Program-made: the position numbers and the translations under genes
The notes under the pieces: model-generated
Database searches by the model: none
Told to the model about the DNA's origin: nothing
The model's input: the letters and a program-made list of their open reading frames with translations, nothing else
In this document: piece after piece, positions 45,695 to 55,004 of the stretch
How the letters are laid out: each line of letters begins with the position of its first letter
Position numbering within the stretch: the first letter of the stretch is position 1
DNA from: an uncultured Pelagibacteraceae bacterium
GTDB lineage: Bacteria > Pseudomonadota > Alphaproteobacteria > Pelagibacterales > Pelagibacteraceae
DNA: 64,000 bases
NCBI GenBank assembly: GCA_902594835.1
Contig: CACJNX010000001.1
Location: 1-64,000 of the forward strand
Direction of reading: 5' to 3'

Positions 45695-45955
45695 ATGATG
45701 ACTAACAATTCCAATAATATTTATGAAATAAGTCAAGTAGACGGAGTAATTACTTTTAAAAATAAAAATACAACAATAGGTTTTATTCGTTTTAATGATA
45801 AAGGAGAAGTAGAATATATTTTTGTTAATCCAGCTTTTAGAAAACAAGGAGTTGCAAAAAAACTACTTAAATTAACAAAAGAAAAATTAGGAAAAGAACT
45901 TATTCCTCAAGAACCAATTAGTCCTTTAGGAAAAAAGCTATTTAATATAGTTTAA
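45695..45955 (+). CDS. Small GNAT-type acetyltransferase
   Basis: 86 residues, a minimal GCN5-related N-acetyltransferase domain of the YjdJ-like small class. VEYIFVNPAFRKQGVAKKLLKLTKEKL carries the acetyl-CoA-binding loop (R-x-Q-G-V-A). The ATG at 45695 is only 5 bp after the tRNA CCA end, with a second ATG at 45698, so its mRNA 5' end may be made by tRNA processing. The substrate is unknown. The dehydrogenase gene follows 4 bp later. Confidence 0.8.
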   Translation: MMTNNSNNIYEISQVDGVITFKNKNTTIGFIRFNDKGEVEYIFVNPAFRKQGVAKKLLKLTKEKLGKELIPQEPISPLGKKLFNIV

Positions 45956-45959
45956 AATA

Positions 45960-47027
45960 ATGAATGAATATAAAATAGCATCAATAGCTGGAGACGGAAT
46001 AGGTAAAGAAGTTCTTCCTGAAAGTATAAAAGTCTTAAATGAAGCTGCTAAAAAACATCAATTTAAAATAAAATTTGATGAGTTTGATTTTGCCTCATGT
46101 GATTACTATCAAAAACACGGGGCTATGCTTCCTACTGATTGGAAAGAAAAAATTGGATCTCATGATGCAATTTTTTTTGGAGCAGTTGGAGACCCATCAA
46201 AAGTGCCGGACCATATAAGTTTGTGGGGATCATTATTAAAGTTTAGAAGAGAATTTGATCAATACGTAAATTTAAGACCTGTTAAATTATTTAATGGTGT
46301 TCCATGTCCATTAGCAAATAAAAAGCCAGGCGATATAGATATGTTAATTGTACGAGAAAACACTGAGGGAGAATATTCCTCAGTTGGTGGGAGAATGTTT
46401 AAAGAAACAGATAGAGAAATTGCAATTCAAGAAACAATTATGTCGAGACAAGGTGTAGACAGAGTTCAAAAATATGCATTTGAACTTGCCAAATCTAAGG
46501 GCAGAAAAAAAGTTACTAATGCTACTAAATCAAATGGTATTTCCATCACGATGCCTTTTTGGGACGAAAGATTTGATTTAATTAAAAAAGATTATCCTGA
46601 TATCAAAACTGATCAATTTCATATCGACATTTTAACTGCCAGATTTGTTTTAACACCAGAATGGTTTGATGTTGTTGTTGCATCAAATTTGTTTGGAGAT
46701 ATTTTATCTGATTTAGGTCCGGCATGTACTGGAACTATTGGTATCGCTCCCTCAGGTAATATTAACCCTGAAAATAAATATCCATCTCTATTTGAGCCAG
46801 TTCATGGTTCAGCACCAGACATAGCAGGAAAAGGAATTGCAAACCCAATAGGACAAATATGGTCAGGCGCTTTAATGCTTGATCATTTGGGTGAAAAAGA
46901 AGCTGCAAAATCAATCTTAAACTCAATAGAAAAAACTTTATCAGTAAAAGAAAATCGAACGAAAGATCTACAAGGCAAAAGTAACACAGCACAATGTGCA
47001 AAGGCTGTTTTAGAAAATATTAATTAA
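45960..47027 (+). CDS. Tartrate/D-malate dehydrogenase-like decarboxylating dehydrogenase
   Basis: 355 residues of the isocitrate/isopropylmalate dehydrogenase family. IAGDGIGKEVLPE at the N-terminus; FGAVGDP, RREFDQYVNLRPVKLF, VRENTEGEYSSVGGRMF (NAD/substrate loop) and the SNLFGDILSDLGPA metal-binding Asp motif; C-terminal FEPVHGSAPDIAGKGIANPIG. FFGAVGDPSKVPDHISLWGSLLKFR is closest to the tartrate dehydrogenase/DmlA branch rather than LeuB. It should oxidise and decarboxylate D-malate or tartrate with NAD and a divalent metal; exact substrate inferred. Confidence 0.88.
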   Translation: MNEYKIASIAGDGIGKEVLPESIKVLNEAAKKHQFKIKFDEFDFASCDYYQKHGAMLPTDWKEKIGSHDAIFFGAVGDPSKVPDHISLWGSLLKFRREFDQYVNLRPVKLFNGVPCPLANKKPGDIDMLIVRENTEGEYSSVGGRMFKETDREIAIQETIMSRQGVDRVQKYAFELAKSKGRKKVTNATKSNGISITMPFWDERFDLIKKDYPDIKTDQFHIDILTARFVLTPEWFDVVVASNLFGDILSDLGPACTGTIGIAPSGNINPENKYPSLFEPVHGSAPDIAGKGIANPIGQIWSGALMLDHLGEKEAAKSILNSIEKTLSVKENRTKDLQGKSNTAQCAKAVLENIN

Positions 47028-48065
47028 ATGTCAAACATGAATTTACAAGATTCATTCGAAGAATTTTGTAGACAAAATAAGTTTGAAATAAATTCACATC
47101 AAAAAGAAATAATTTATTTATTAGAAAAATTTTTAAATCATAAAGGAACATTTTTAAGTAGTTTTTTTCAAAAAAAAGAAAAATTTTGTTTTTACTTATA
47201 CGGTAATGTAGGCGTAGGTAAAACAATGTTACTTAATTTTGTATACGACAGGCTGGAGATAAAAAAGAAAAGGCAACATTTTAACGAGTTTATGATTAAT
47301 TTTCATGATTTCAGACATGAAAAAAAAGATGATAGCACCATTAAAACATTTGTAAAAAAAATAAAAGAAAAATATGACTTACTATATTTAGATGAATTTC
47401 AGGTTACTAATATAGTTGATGCAATGATATTAGGTAAATTATTTGAAATAATTTTTGAAGAAAAAATTAAAATAATAATTACTACTAACACTAAATTGAA
47501 TGATCTTTATAAAGACGGTCTACAAAGAGAGCAGTTTTTGCCTTTTATTAAAATTATAGAAAACTTTTCTATTCAAAAAGAGCTATTTATAGAAAATGAT
47601 TATAGAACGAAAAACGATGAAAAATTTAAAGAAATTTTCTCTCCTTTAAATGAAAAAACTTCTTTTAGAATAAATCAGAGATTTCGTGAATTTACCAGAA
47701 ATAAAGTAAAAGAGAAAAAAATAGTAAAAACAAAAGGAAGAGATTTTGTTATTGAAAATTTTTATTCTGGTATTGCTAGATTTAAATTTAAAGATTTATG
47801 TGATAAAAATTTAGGAGCCGAGGATTACATTAATATCGCTAATAACTGTAATCATATTTTTATTGAGGAAATTCCTAAATTTAATGATGAAAATTCAAAT
47901 CAACAATTAAGATTTATAACTTTGATTGATATATTTTATGAAAAAAAAATTAGGTTAACTTTATCATTTGAAGAAAATTTTGAAGATTTAAGTTCGTCAA
48001 ATAAACATTCAGAGATTTTTAAACGAACCGTAAGCAGGTTGTTTGAAATGACGAAAAGTCCCTAA
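47028..48065 (+). CDS. zapE: ZapE/AFG1-family division ATPase
   Basis: 345-residue AFG1-like AAA ATPase. Walker A LYGNVGVGKTMLL (about 61-73), HDFRHEKKDD, LLYLDEFQVTNIVDAMILGKLFE (Walker B and sensor region), and an IITTNT sensor-1 motif. E. coli ZapE acts at the Z-ring; mitochondrial AFG1 in membrane protein turnover. It abuts the preceding dehydrogenase with no gap (ATG immediately after the stop). A 169-bp regulatory region follows. Confidence 0.92.
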   Translation: MSNMNLQDSFEEFCRQNKFEINSHQKEIIYLLEKFLNHKGTFLSSFFQKKEKFCFYLYGNVGVGKTMLLNFVYDRLEIKKKRQHFNEFMINFHDFRHEKKDDSTIKTFVKKIKEKYDLLYLDEFQVTNIVDAMILGKLFEIIFEEKIKIIITTNTKLNDLYKDGLQREQFLPFIKIIENFSIQKELFIENDYRTKNDEKFKEIFSPLNEKTSFRINQRFREFTRNKVKEKKIVKTKGRDFVIENFYSGIARFKFKDLCDKNLGAEDYINIANNCNHIFIEEIPKFNDENSNQQLRFITLIDIFYEKKIRLTLSFEENFEDLSSSNKHSEIFKRTVSRLFEMTKSP

Positions 48066-48155
48066 TTATAAGTAGTATTATCATATATATTGGAAGAGGT
48101 TATTGAATTATTCTATATTTAGTGCCTGCTTAAAATTGTAATTCGAACCAAAAGA

Positions 48156-48161
48156 TATAAT
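48156..48161 (+). promoter_or_regulatory. Possible -10 element for the amino acid importer
   Basis: TATAAT is present about 74 bp before the aapJ start. The best upstream -35 candidate, TTGTAA at 48136, is only 14 bp away, so the -35 is uncertain. Transcription would start around 48168, just before the palindrome. Confidence 0.35.
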
Positions 48162-48171
48162 AATCCACCCG

Positions 48172-48192
48172 TTTTGAAACATCGTTTCAAAA
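48172..48192. promoter_or_regulatory. 21-bp palindrome upstream of aapJ
   Basis: TTTTGAAAC, spacer ATC, GTTTCAAAA: a perfect 9-bp inverted repeat 42 bp before the aapJ ATG and about 10 bp after a TATAAT. It could be an operator for a dimeric regulator or a hairpin in the mRNA leader. No T-tract follows, so it is not a terminator. Confidence 0.55.
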
Positions 48193-48234
48193 ATATTGTT
48201 AACAATAATAATAACTAAAGAGGATTATAATAAT

Positions 48235-49281
48235 ATGATCAAATCAATCAAAACTTGGATTTTAGTTGGATTTGCATCTTTGCTTTTAGTCGCTTGCGGC
48301 CAAGGCGGAGGAGGAGCTGGTTCAAAAAAATCTAAAACTTTAGACAATACTAAGAAAGCTGGTTTTGTGAAATGTGGAGTTTCGCAAGGTCTTCCTGGTT
48401 TTTCTAATGCTGATGCATCTGGAAACTGGTCTGGTATTGACGTAGACGTATGTAGAGCTGTTGCTGCAGCTGTATTAGGTGATGCAGACAAGGTTAAATA
48501 CACTCCGTTAAGTGCTAAAGAAAGATTTACGGCATTAACATCAGGTGAAATCGATGTACTTGCTCGTAACACTACTTGGACATTATCAAGAGATGCTGAC
48601 ATTGGCTTAACTTTTGTTGGTGTAAACTTTTATGATGGTCAAGGTTTCATGGTAAGAAAAAATTCTGGAATAAATTCTGTGAATGATTTCAAAAACGGTA
48701 TTTCTGCTTGTACAAACACAGGTACGACAACCGAGCTTAACATGAGAGACTTCTTTAATTCAAAAAACATAAGTTACGAGCCAATTGCGTTTGAAAAAGC
48801 AGACGAAGTTGTTCAAGCTTATGACGCTGGAAGATGTGATACTTACACTACAGATAAATCTGGTTTAGCGGCACAAAGAACTAAAATGTCAAACCCAGAT
48901 GAGCACAAAGTATTACCTGAAACGATTTCTAAAGAACCATTAGGTCCTGTTGTAAGACAAGGGGATGCAGTATGGGAAGATATCGTAAGATGGTCTCTAA
49001 ATACTATGATCGAAGCAGAGGAATATGGTGTTAATTCATCTAACGCTTCTAGCCTAAAAGACTCTGAGAACCCAGCTATTAAAAGATTAGTTGGTTCTGA
49101 AGGTGAATTAGGTGCTGCTTTTGGTCTAGATAATGACTGGAGCTTAAGAATTATCGAGCAAGTTGGAAACTACGGTGAAAGCTATAAAAAACACATAGCT
49201 GACACTGGAATTTTACCTAATAGAGGTCCTAATCAATTATGGACTAAAGGTGGAATTCTTTACGTACCACCAGCAAGATAA
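48235..49281 (+). CDS. aapJ: General amino acid ABC transporter substrate-binding lipoprotein (AapJ)
   Basis: 348 residues from ATG 48235, preceded by an AGAGGAT ribosome-binding site; the upstream TTG at 48196 is less likely. The N-terminus MIKSIKTWILVGFASLLLVAC ends in a lipobox (LVAC, Cys21), so it is probably lipid-anchored in the periplasm. The mature part is a family-3 solute-binding protein: VKCGVSQGLPGFSNADASGNWSGIDVDVCRAVAAA and LTSGEIDVLARNTTWT are diagnostic of AapJ/YhdW. Many C-ending codons suggest high expression. A strong terminator follows. Confidence 0.95.
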   Translation: MIKSIKTWILVGFASLLLVACGQGGGGAGSKKSKTLDNTKKAGFVKCGVSQGLPGFSNADASGNWSGIDVDVCRAVAAAVLGDADKVKYTPLSAKERFTALTSGEIDVLARNTTWTLSRDADIGLTFVGVNFYDGQGFMVRKNSGINSVNDFKNGISACTNTGTTTELNMRDFFNSKNISYEPIAFEKADEVVQAYDAGRCDTYTTDKSGLAAQRTKMSNPDEHKVLPETISKEPLGPVVRQGDAVWEDIVRWSLNTMIEAEEYGVNSSNASSLKDSENPAIKRLVGSEGELGAAFGLDNDWSLRIIEQVGNYGESYKKHIADTGILPNRGPNQLWTKGGILYVPPAR

Positions 49282-49296
49282 TTGCTAATAAAATTA

Positions 49297-49328
49297 AAAA
49301 GGGCTGGATTTATCTGGCCCTTTTTTTT
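49297..49328 (+). terminator. Intrinsic terminator after aapJ
   Basis: GGGC (49301-49304) pairs with GCCC (49317-49320); the stem extends inward through TGGA/TCTG (two G-T pairs) to a TTTA loop and outward through A/T pairs, followed by eight T. It separates aapJ from the permease genes, as the terminator at 32585 does in the glycerol operon. Confidence 0.88.
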
Positions 49329-49340
49329 ACTCTCAAAATA

Positions 49341-50516
49341 ATGATTTTTAAAAAATTCAACATTGAAAACAAAAAAGCGAGAGATTTAATTCCTCAAGCA
49401 ATTACTGTTTTAGCTTTACTTTCTGTAATTATCTACTTTGCAACTAATGCTCAAATTAATATGGGTAACAGAGGAATATCTTTTGGTTTTGGATTTTTAA
49501 ATCAAGAGGCATCATTTGATATTACATTTTCAATGATCGAATATGATGGTTCGCATTCATACGGAAGAGCATTTTTAGTAGGATTATTAAATACAATTTT
49601 AGTCTCAGTAATTGGAATATTTTTTGCAACAATTATGGGAGTAGTAGTTGGTATATCTAGATTATCAGATAACTATTTAATCGCTAAAGTAGCAGAGTGG
49701 TACGTAGAAATTTTTAGAAACATTCCTTTAATTTTGCAAATATTTTTCTGGTACTTTGCAGCATTAAGAGCATTACCTCTGCCTGAAAATGGAATTAGTT
49801 TTTATGATATTTCATTTTTAACAATTAAAGGTTGGTATGTCCCAAAATTTATATGGACAAATTTTAATATTTTTCTTTTATCCGTAATAGCAGCGTTTAT
49901 AGCAATTTATTTTATAAATTCTTATGCAACTAAACAAAGAGAACAATTTGGAAAACAATTACCTACAACAACTATTTCTTTAGCAACATTAATTATACTT
50001 CCTTTAATTACATTTCTTTTACTTGGAGTATCTCTAACTTTTGAATACCCTGTACTAAAACAACTTTCTCCAACAGTCTTTACGTATGCGGGTGGTGTTA
50101 GCATTATTCCAGAATTAATTGCATTAGCTTTAGCTTTATCAATGTACACTGCAACATTCATTGCTGAAAATGTAAGAGCAGGAATTTTGGGAGTTGGTAA
50201 GGGTCAAAAAGAAGCTGCAGCAAGTATAGGATTAAATAAAAATCAAATTTTAAAACTTGTAGTGATGCCACAAGCATTGAGAATAATTATTCCACCAACT
50301 ACCAATCAATATTTAAATCTAACGAAAAATTCTTCATTAGCTGCCGCTATTGCTTATCCAGATATAGTATTAGTTTTTGCGGGAACTGCTTTAATGCAAA
50401 CGGGTAGGGCGATTGAAATAATTTCTATCACTATGCTTACTTATTTAACCTTAAGTATTTCAATTTCAATATTTATGAATTGGTACAATAAAAAAATGGC
50501 AATCAAGGAAAAATAA
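49341..50516 (+). CDS. aapQ: Amino acid ABC transporter permease AapQ
   Basis: 391-residue HisM-type permease. An N-terminal helix (about 18-37), a periplasmic region (SFGFGFLNQEASFDIT...) typical of AapQ, then about seven helices. The EAA-loop reads GKGQKEAAASIGLNKNQILKLVVMPQALR (about 285-313). The larger size and N-terminal extension separate Aap permeases from simple GlnP types. It overlaps aapM by one base. Confidence 0.94.
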   Translation: MIFKKFNIENKKARDLIPQAITVLALLSVIIYFATNAQINMGNRGISFGFGFLNQEASFDITFSMIEYDGSHSYGRAFLVGLLNTILVSVIGIFFATIMGVVVGISRLSDNYLIAKVAEWYVEIFRNIPLILQIFFWYFAALRALPLPENGISFYDISFLTIKGWYVPKFIWTNFNIFLLSVIAAFIAIYFINSYATKQREQFGKQLPTTTISLATLIILPLITFLLLGVSLTFEYPVLKQLSPTVFTYAGGVSIIPELIALALALSMYTATFIAENVRAGILGVGKGQKEAAASIGLNKNQILKLVVMPQALRIIIPPTTNQYLNLTKNSSLAAAIAYPDIVLVFAGTALMQTGRAIEIISITMLTYLTLSISISIFMNWYNKKMAIKEK

Positions 50517-51769
50517 TGAATTTAATTGCAAAACCCTCAAAAGATAACATCAAAACATATGTTCCTGTAGGCTTGTCTCTTGTCTCTTTAAGTATTTTAG
50601 ATGTATTTGTTTACGCATTCTTTAATTTTAATTTAATGGGATTTTTGCCTTCCCAATTAAGCTATTTTTTGCCATTAATTTTAGGTTTTATTGGATTTTA
50701 CCTTATCAGAATTGAATTTAGCGGTGTTCGTTCTTTAGATGTTTTAAATAAGAATATAAATTCCAATAATTTTAATGCTTTATTAACACTTTTCACAATT
50801 TTTATTATTATAAAATCAATTCCTCCAATGTTGGACTGGTTTATTTTAGAGGCTAATTTTGTAGGTAATTCAAAAGATGATTGCACAGGTGATGGTGCTT
50901 GTTGGGTTTTTATCAAAGTATGGTTCAACAGATTCATGTATGGTCTTTATCCTGACGCAGAGCAATGGAGAATAAACACAGCTTTTTTAATTTTATTTGC
51001 TGTTGTGGGAGTTTCATTTTTCGTATCTGAAAAACTAAAAAAATACTTTATCTTGTTCCTAGTATTTGTTTTCCCATTCTTAGGAATAAAACTAATCTCA
51101 GGTGGAAGTTTTGGACTAGAGTACGTTGAAAGTGCGGCTTGGGGAGGTCTTTCATTAACTTTTATTATTTCTGCATTTGCAATACTTTTCTGTTTTCCGA
51201 TTGGAGTAATTTTAGCATTAGGGCGAAGATCATCTTTGCCAGCAATAAAATATATTTCTATAGGTTTTATCGAACTTTGGAGAGGAGTCCCTCTAATTAC
51301 AGTTTTATTTATGTCTGCTGTAATGTTTCCTATGTTTTTACCTGATGGTACTTTTATTGATAAATTAATAAGAGTGTTAATAGCTATCACATTGTTTGAA
51401 GCTGCTTATATGGCAGAAGTTGTTAGAGGTGGATTGCAAGCTTTACCAAAAGGTCAATATGAAGCTGCGAAGTCTTTAGGAATGGGCTATTGGAGAATGA
51501 ATGCGCTTATAATATTGCCTCAAGCTCTTAAATTAGTGATACCTGGAATAGCAAATACTCTTTTAGCTCTTGTAAAAGATACTCCATTAATTTTTGTTGT
51601 AGGGTTGATGGAATTAGCAGGTATGATAGGTTTAGCAAAAACTAATCCTAAATGGCTAGGAATGGCAATGGAAGGCTATGTTTTTGCAGGTTTAGTTTTC
51701 TGGGTAATATGTTATGCAATGAGTAGATACAGTCAAAATTTAGAGAAAAAATTAAGTACAGAAAGATAG
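50516..51769 (+). CDS. aapM: Amino acid ABC transporter permease AapM
   Basis: 417-residue HisM-type permease, partner of AapQ, with about eight helices. The periplasmic insert with [30 protein letters not shown] is the AapM signature. The EAA-loop is [31 protein letters not shown] (about 305-335). The ATPase gene follows after 2 bp. Confidence 0.94.
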   Translation: MNLIAKPSKDNIKTYVPVGLSLVSLSILDVFVYAFFNFNLMGFLPSQLSYFLPLILGFIGFYLIRIEFSGVRSLDVLNKNINSNNFNALLTLFTIFIIIKSIPPMLDWFILEANFVGNSKDDCTGDGACWVFIKVWFNRFMYGLYPDAEQWRINTAFLILFAVVGVSFFVSEKLKKYFILFLVFVFPFLGIKLISGGSFGLEYVESAAWGGLSLTFIISAFAILFCFPIGVILALGRRSSLPAIKYISIGFIELWRGVPLITVLFMSAVMFPMFLPDGTFIDKLIRVLIAITLFEAAYMAEVVRGGLQALPKGQYEAAKSLGMGYWRMNALIILPQALKLVIPGIANTLLALVKDTPLIFVVGLMELAGMIGLAKTNPKWLGMAMEGYVFAGLVFWVICYAMSRYSQNLEKKLSTER

Positions 51770-51771
51770 TA

Positions 51772-52503
51772 ATGTCAAAAATAATAGAACTTAAAAATGT
51801 AAATAAATGGTTTGATAAGTTTCAAGTATTAAAGGATATTGATCTTGAAGTTTCACCACAAGAAAAAATTGTTATTTGTGGACCATCTGGATCAGGAAAA
51901 TCAACTCTAATAAGGTGTATTAATAGACTAGAGGAGCATCAAGAAGGAAATATTATTGTTGATGGCACAGAGCTTTCTGAGAGCACAAAAAATATTGAAA
52001 AAATAAGAGCTGAAGTTGGAATGGTATTTCAACAATTTAATTTATTCCCTCACTTATCTATTTTAGATAATTGTTCTTTGGCACCTATATGGGTTAAAAA
52101 ACTTCCAAAAAAACAAGCTGAAGAAATAGCAATGGAAAATTTAAAAAGAGTTCAAATTGATGATCAAGCTTTAAAATTCCCAGGACAACTTTCAGGAGGA
52201 CAACAACAACGTGCTGCGATTGCAAGAGCTTTATGTATGGAGCCTAAAATAATGTTATTCGATGAACCAACATCCGCATTAGATCCAGAAATGATCAAAG
52301 AGGTATTAGATGTAATGGTTGATTTAGCAAAAGGTGGAATGACGATGATTGTAGTTACTCATGAAATGGGTTTTGCTAAAGAGGTTGCTGACTATATGAT
52401 TTTTATGGATGAAGGTAAAATTGTCGAGAGAGCTAAAACAAAAGAGTTCTTTGAAAATCCAAAATCTGAAAGAACAAAACTTTTCTTAAGTCAAATTTTA
52501 TAA
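51772..52503 (+). CDS. aapP: Amino acid ABC transporter ATPase AapP
   Basis: 243 residues. Walker [14 protein letters not shown] (about 38-48), Q-loop in [13 protein letters not shown], signature [15 protein letters not shown], Walker [16 protein letters not shown] and switch His in [11 protein letters not shown]. It matches the polar amino acid uptake family exactly in length and motifs. Its 3' end overlaps the convergent cysK by 6 bp. Confidence 0.96.
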   Translation: MSKIIELKNVNKWFDKFQVLKDIDLEVSPQEKIVICGPSGSGKSTLIRCINRLEEHQEGNIIVDGTELSESTKNIEKIRAEVGMVFQQFNLFPHLSILDNCSLAPIWVKKLPKKQAEEIAMENLKRVQIDDQALKFPGQLSGGQQQRAAIARALCMEPKIMLFDEPTSALDPEMIKEVLDVMVDLAKGGMTMIVVTHEMGFAKEVADYMIFMDEGKIVERAKTKEFFENPKSERTKLFLSQIL

Positions 52504-53487
52504 CCATTTAGGTATAGGTAAATTTTTACTTTTTAAAAATTCTTTATTAAAGATTTTACTAGCATATCTTTTTCCGTGATCACAAAGTATTGTTACAATG
52601 GTTTTTCCAGGTCCTAATTTTTTTGCAAGTTTAATTGCTCCAGCTATATTTATTCCAGATGAACCACCTAGAACTATCTTTTGTTTTTCAATTAAATCAT
52701 AAACTAAATTAAGAGCTTCACTGTCATCAGTTTGGAAAGCTTCATCTACTAGAGCTTTGTCAAAATTTTTAGTAATTCTACCCGTTCCTATCCCCTCAGT
52801 TATTGAATTTCCAGAGCTTTCGAGTTTATTATTTTTGATATGTGAGTATAGAGCAGAACCCATAGGGTCGGATAAAGCAACTTTAATATTTTTATTCTTA
52901 TTTTTTAATCCGATAGAAACACCAGCCAATGTTCCACCTGTACCAACTGCACAAGTAAAACCGTCAATTGTACCTGCTGTTTGACTCCAAATCTCTTCTG
53001 CAGTTGTTTGAATATGCGCCTCTGTATTTACAATATTATCAAATTGATTAGCCCAATAAACTCCATTTGAACTTTCTTTATTTAAATCTTCAGCTATTTG
53101 TTTAGATTGTTTTATATAATTTTTAGGGTCAGAATAAGGAACTGCATCAACTTCAACTAATTCTGCTCCCAATTTTCTCAATGTATCTTTTTTTTCAATA
53201 GATTGAGTTTTGGGTATAACAATTTTCAAGTTTAGACCGTACTCTTTACAAACAACAGCCAAACCAATTCCTGTATTTCCAGCTGTACCTTCAACAATAG
53301 TCCCACCTTTTGTTATCAATTTACGTTTAAGTGCATCTTGAACAATAAATAAGGCAGCTCTATCTTTAACTGACTCTCCAGGATTGAAGTATTCAGCTTT
53401 ACCATAAATATTGCAACCGGTTAATTCTGAGGGTTGTTTTAATTTGACTAATGGTGTATTTCCAATCTGATTTAAAACTGTGTCCAT
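52498..53487 (-). CDS. cysK: Cysteine synthase
   Basis: PLP enzyme forming cysteine from O-acetylserine and sulfide. 329 residues. GNTPLVKL near the start, [11 protein letters not shown] with the PLP Lys41, [50 protein letters not shown] (phosphate-binding) and [16 protein letters not shown] are diagnostic. CysM or a cystathionine beta-synthase activity cannot be ruled out from sequence alone. Transcribed toward aapP and divergently from the following exported protein, 12 bp apart. Confidence 0.93.
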   Translation of the reverse strand: MDTVLNQIGNTPLVKLKQPSELTGCNIYGKAEYFNPGESVKDRAALFIVQDALKRKLITKGGTIVEGTAGNTGIGLAVVCKEYGLNLKIVIPKTQSIEKKDTLRKLGAELVEVDAVPYSDPKNYIKQSKQIAEDLNKESSNGVYWANQFDNIVNTEAHIQTTAEEIWSQTAGTIDGFTCAVGTGGTLAGVSIGLKNKNKNIKVALSDPMGSALYSHIKNNKLESSGNSITEGIGTGRITKNFDKALVDEAFQTDDSEALNLVYDLIEKQKIVLGGSSGINIAGAIKLAKKLGPGKTIVTILCDHGKRYASKIFNKEFLKSKNLPIPKWL

Positions 53488-53499
53488 ATCATTAAATAT

Positions 53500-54183
53500 A
53501 TGAAAAAAATTATACTTTCAATTGCAATATTATTCTTTGCAGATACCAAATCATTTGGTCATGTTGAACATTATGCAAAATATAACTATTTAGAATATGA
53601 GTTATTTAGAAACGACAACTCAATTGGGTATCATAAATATGATTTTAAAAGAAAAGGTGAAAATTTATCAATCTTGAGCGAGGTGAGTTTTAAAATCACA
53701 AAATTAGGAGTTGATTTATATAAATATTTTGCAAAAAGTGAAGAAAATTATGAAAAAGGGATATTTAAAAGCTATTCATCCAAAACAAAGCAAAATAAAA
53801 AAGATAGATTTGTTAATATAAAACTTGATACCAGTAATAATTATTTAAATATAGAAGGATCGTCGTATACAGGTATAGCTAACAAAGAATTTATTGTCGG
53901 CACCTGGTGGAATCACGAAATAGTAAAAGCTAAAGCTCAGATTAGCGGCATTTCTGGTAGAATAATTCATCAAACAGTAACATTTGTAGGAAAGGAGACT
54001 ATTAAAATAGAGGGTAAATCCTATAAAACCTTACGTTTTAATTTTAAATCTTCTGATGAGTCACTTCCTGAAAGTAAAAAATTAAATACTGATATCTGGT
54101 ATGAAGAAGATACGTATCTTTGGGTTAAAGCAGCTTTTGAAAAAACTGGTTACTGGGAATATAGGTTAAAAAAAGTTAATTAA
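53500..54183 (+). CDS. Exported beta-rich protein (DUF6134/DUF3108-like)
   Basis: 227 residues with a signal peptide (MKKIILSIAILFFADTKSFG). The mature part is predicted beta-rich: NYLEYELFRNDNSIGYHKYDFKRKGENLSILSEVSFKITKLGVDLYKYF, then a GTWWNHEIVKAKAQISGISGRI segment and a C-terminal DIWYEEDTYLWVKAAFEKTGYWEYRL. This pattern fits a family of proteobacterial periplasmic proteins of unknown function; the family name is my best guess. Confidence 0.7.
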   Translation: MKKIILSIAILFFADTKSFGHVEHYAKYNYLEYELFRNDNSIGYHKYDFKRKGENLSILSEVSFKITKLGVDLYKYFAKSEENYEKGIFKSYSSKTKQNKKDRFVNIKLDTSNNYLNIEGSSYTGIANKEFIVGTWWNHEIVKAKAQISGISGRIIHQTVTFVGKETIKIEGKSYKTLRFNFKSSDESLPESKKLNTDIWYEEDTYLWVKAAFEKTGYWEYRLKKVN

Positions 54184-54224
54184 TTTAAATTTTGGTCATT
54201 TTTTTTGAGGCATAGTCAACAGCT

Positions 54225-54248
54225 AAAATCATTAATTTTGATGATTTT
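54225..54248. promoter_or_regulatory. Inverted repeat upstream of the XRE regulator
   Basis: AAAATCAT (54225-54232), 8-bp spacer, ATGATTTT (54241-54248): perfect 8-bp arms, 78 bp before the regulator start. A possible autoregulatory operator. The A/T-rich composition makes chance occurrence plausible. Confidence 0.3.
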
Positions 54249-54325
54249 TAGGTCTAAATTTTTTATTTTTGGGTATTGCCAAAATGTCCAAATTGAGGTT
54301 TTATAAAAAAAAAAAGGGAGTTCTA

Positions 54326-54691
54326 ATGGAAGAAAATTTCAATGTTCATTTAGGAAAAAAACTAAGAATGAGAAGACTTTCATTGGGTCTTACTCAAACT
54401 AAAGTAGCTCAAGCAATCAATGTTACATTTCAGCAAATTCAAAAATATGAAAAAGGTACAAATGGTGTCAGTTCAAATAGACTTATGCAATTATCACAAT
54501 TTTTAAAAGTACCAATTATTTACTTTTTTGAGGATTTTAAAGAGTTTAAAGATATTAATAATGAAGAAATGAATAACGATGATTTAAATTACTCATTTTT
54601 AAGTCGAACTTTTTCATCATTGTCTAAAATCCAAAAAGATAAGATTTTACAAATTTTAAATAATACAACAAAATTTGAAAAAGTCGGTTAA
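54326..54691 (+). CDS. XRE-family helix-turn-helix regulator
   Basis: 121 residues from ATG 54326, with AGGGAG 7 bp upstream; the frame upstream (from TTG 54269) gives an atypical Lys-rich extension. The Cro/CI helix-turn-helix is LGKKLRMRRLSLGLTQTKVAQAINVTFQQIQKYEKGTNGVSSNRLMQLSQFLKVPIIYFFED, similar to small alphaproteobacterial regulators with a C-terminal helical tail. DNA-binding helix around TFQQIQKYEKG. Targets unknown. tRNA-Asn follows on the opposite strand, 1 bp away. Confidence 0.88.
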   Translation: MEENFNVHLGKKLRMRRLSLGLTQTKVAQAINVTFQQIQKYEKGTNGVSSNRLMQLSQFLKVPIIYFFEDFKEFKDINNEEMNNDDLNYSFLSRTFSSLSKIQKDKILQILNNTTKFEKVG

Positions 54692-54692
54692 T

Positions 54693-54768
54693 TGGCTCCT
54701 CGGGCAGGACTCGAACCTGCGACCAATTGATTAACAGTCAACTGCTCTACCAACTGAGCTACCGAGGA
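54693..54768 (-). tRNA. tRNA-Asn (anticodon GTT)
   Basis: On the minus strand: acceptor stem TCCTCGG pairs with CCGAGGA, D-arm TAGCTCAGTTGGTAGAGCA, anticodon stem TTGA/TCAA around CTGTTAA with anticodon GTT, T-arm GCAGGTTCGAACCTGC, discriminator G and encoded CCA. A complete cloverleaf. Confidence 0.97.
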
Positions 54769-54815
54769 ATAAAGCGCAACATACTTTTTTTAGTAAAATA
54801 AAACAACTGAAATTT

Positions 54816-54889
54816 TGGAGGCCACGTCCAGAATCGAACTGGAATAAAAGGATTTGCAATCCTCTGCGTAACCATTCCGCCACGTGGCC
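54816..54889 (-). tRNA. tRNA-Cys (anticodon GCA)
   Basis: On the minus strand: acceptor GGCCACG pairs with CGTGGCC, D-arm TGGCGGAATGGTTACGCA, anticodon stem AGGAT/ATCCT around TGCAA centre with anticodon GCA, T-arm CCAGTTCGATTCTGG, discriminator T and encoded CCA. It lies 47 bp upstream of tRNA-Asn, so the two are probably one transcript. Confidence 0.97.
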
Positions 54890-55004
54890 AATTTTTCATA
54901 ATTAATAATTTATTAAAGCATTTGCTAATTTTAATAAAGAAAAATCTAACTATTTAAGGTTGTAGGCTTAATGATATAAAGTAAATTAGATATTATTCAA
55001 AATT

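Noticed and set aside
48225-48602. A 125-codon minus-strand frame opposite aapJ
   Set aside because: It is antisense to the conserved binding-protein gene and runs past its ribosome-binding site; no family features.
50947-51390. A 147-codon minus-strand frame opposite aapM
   Set aside because: Antisense shadow of a conserved permease; no start context or homology.
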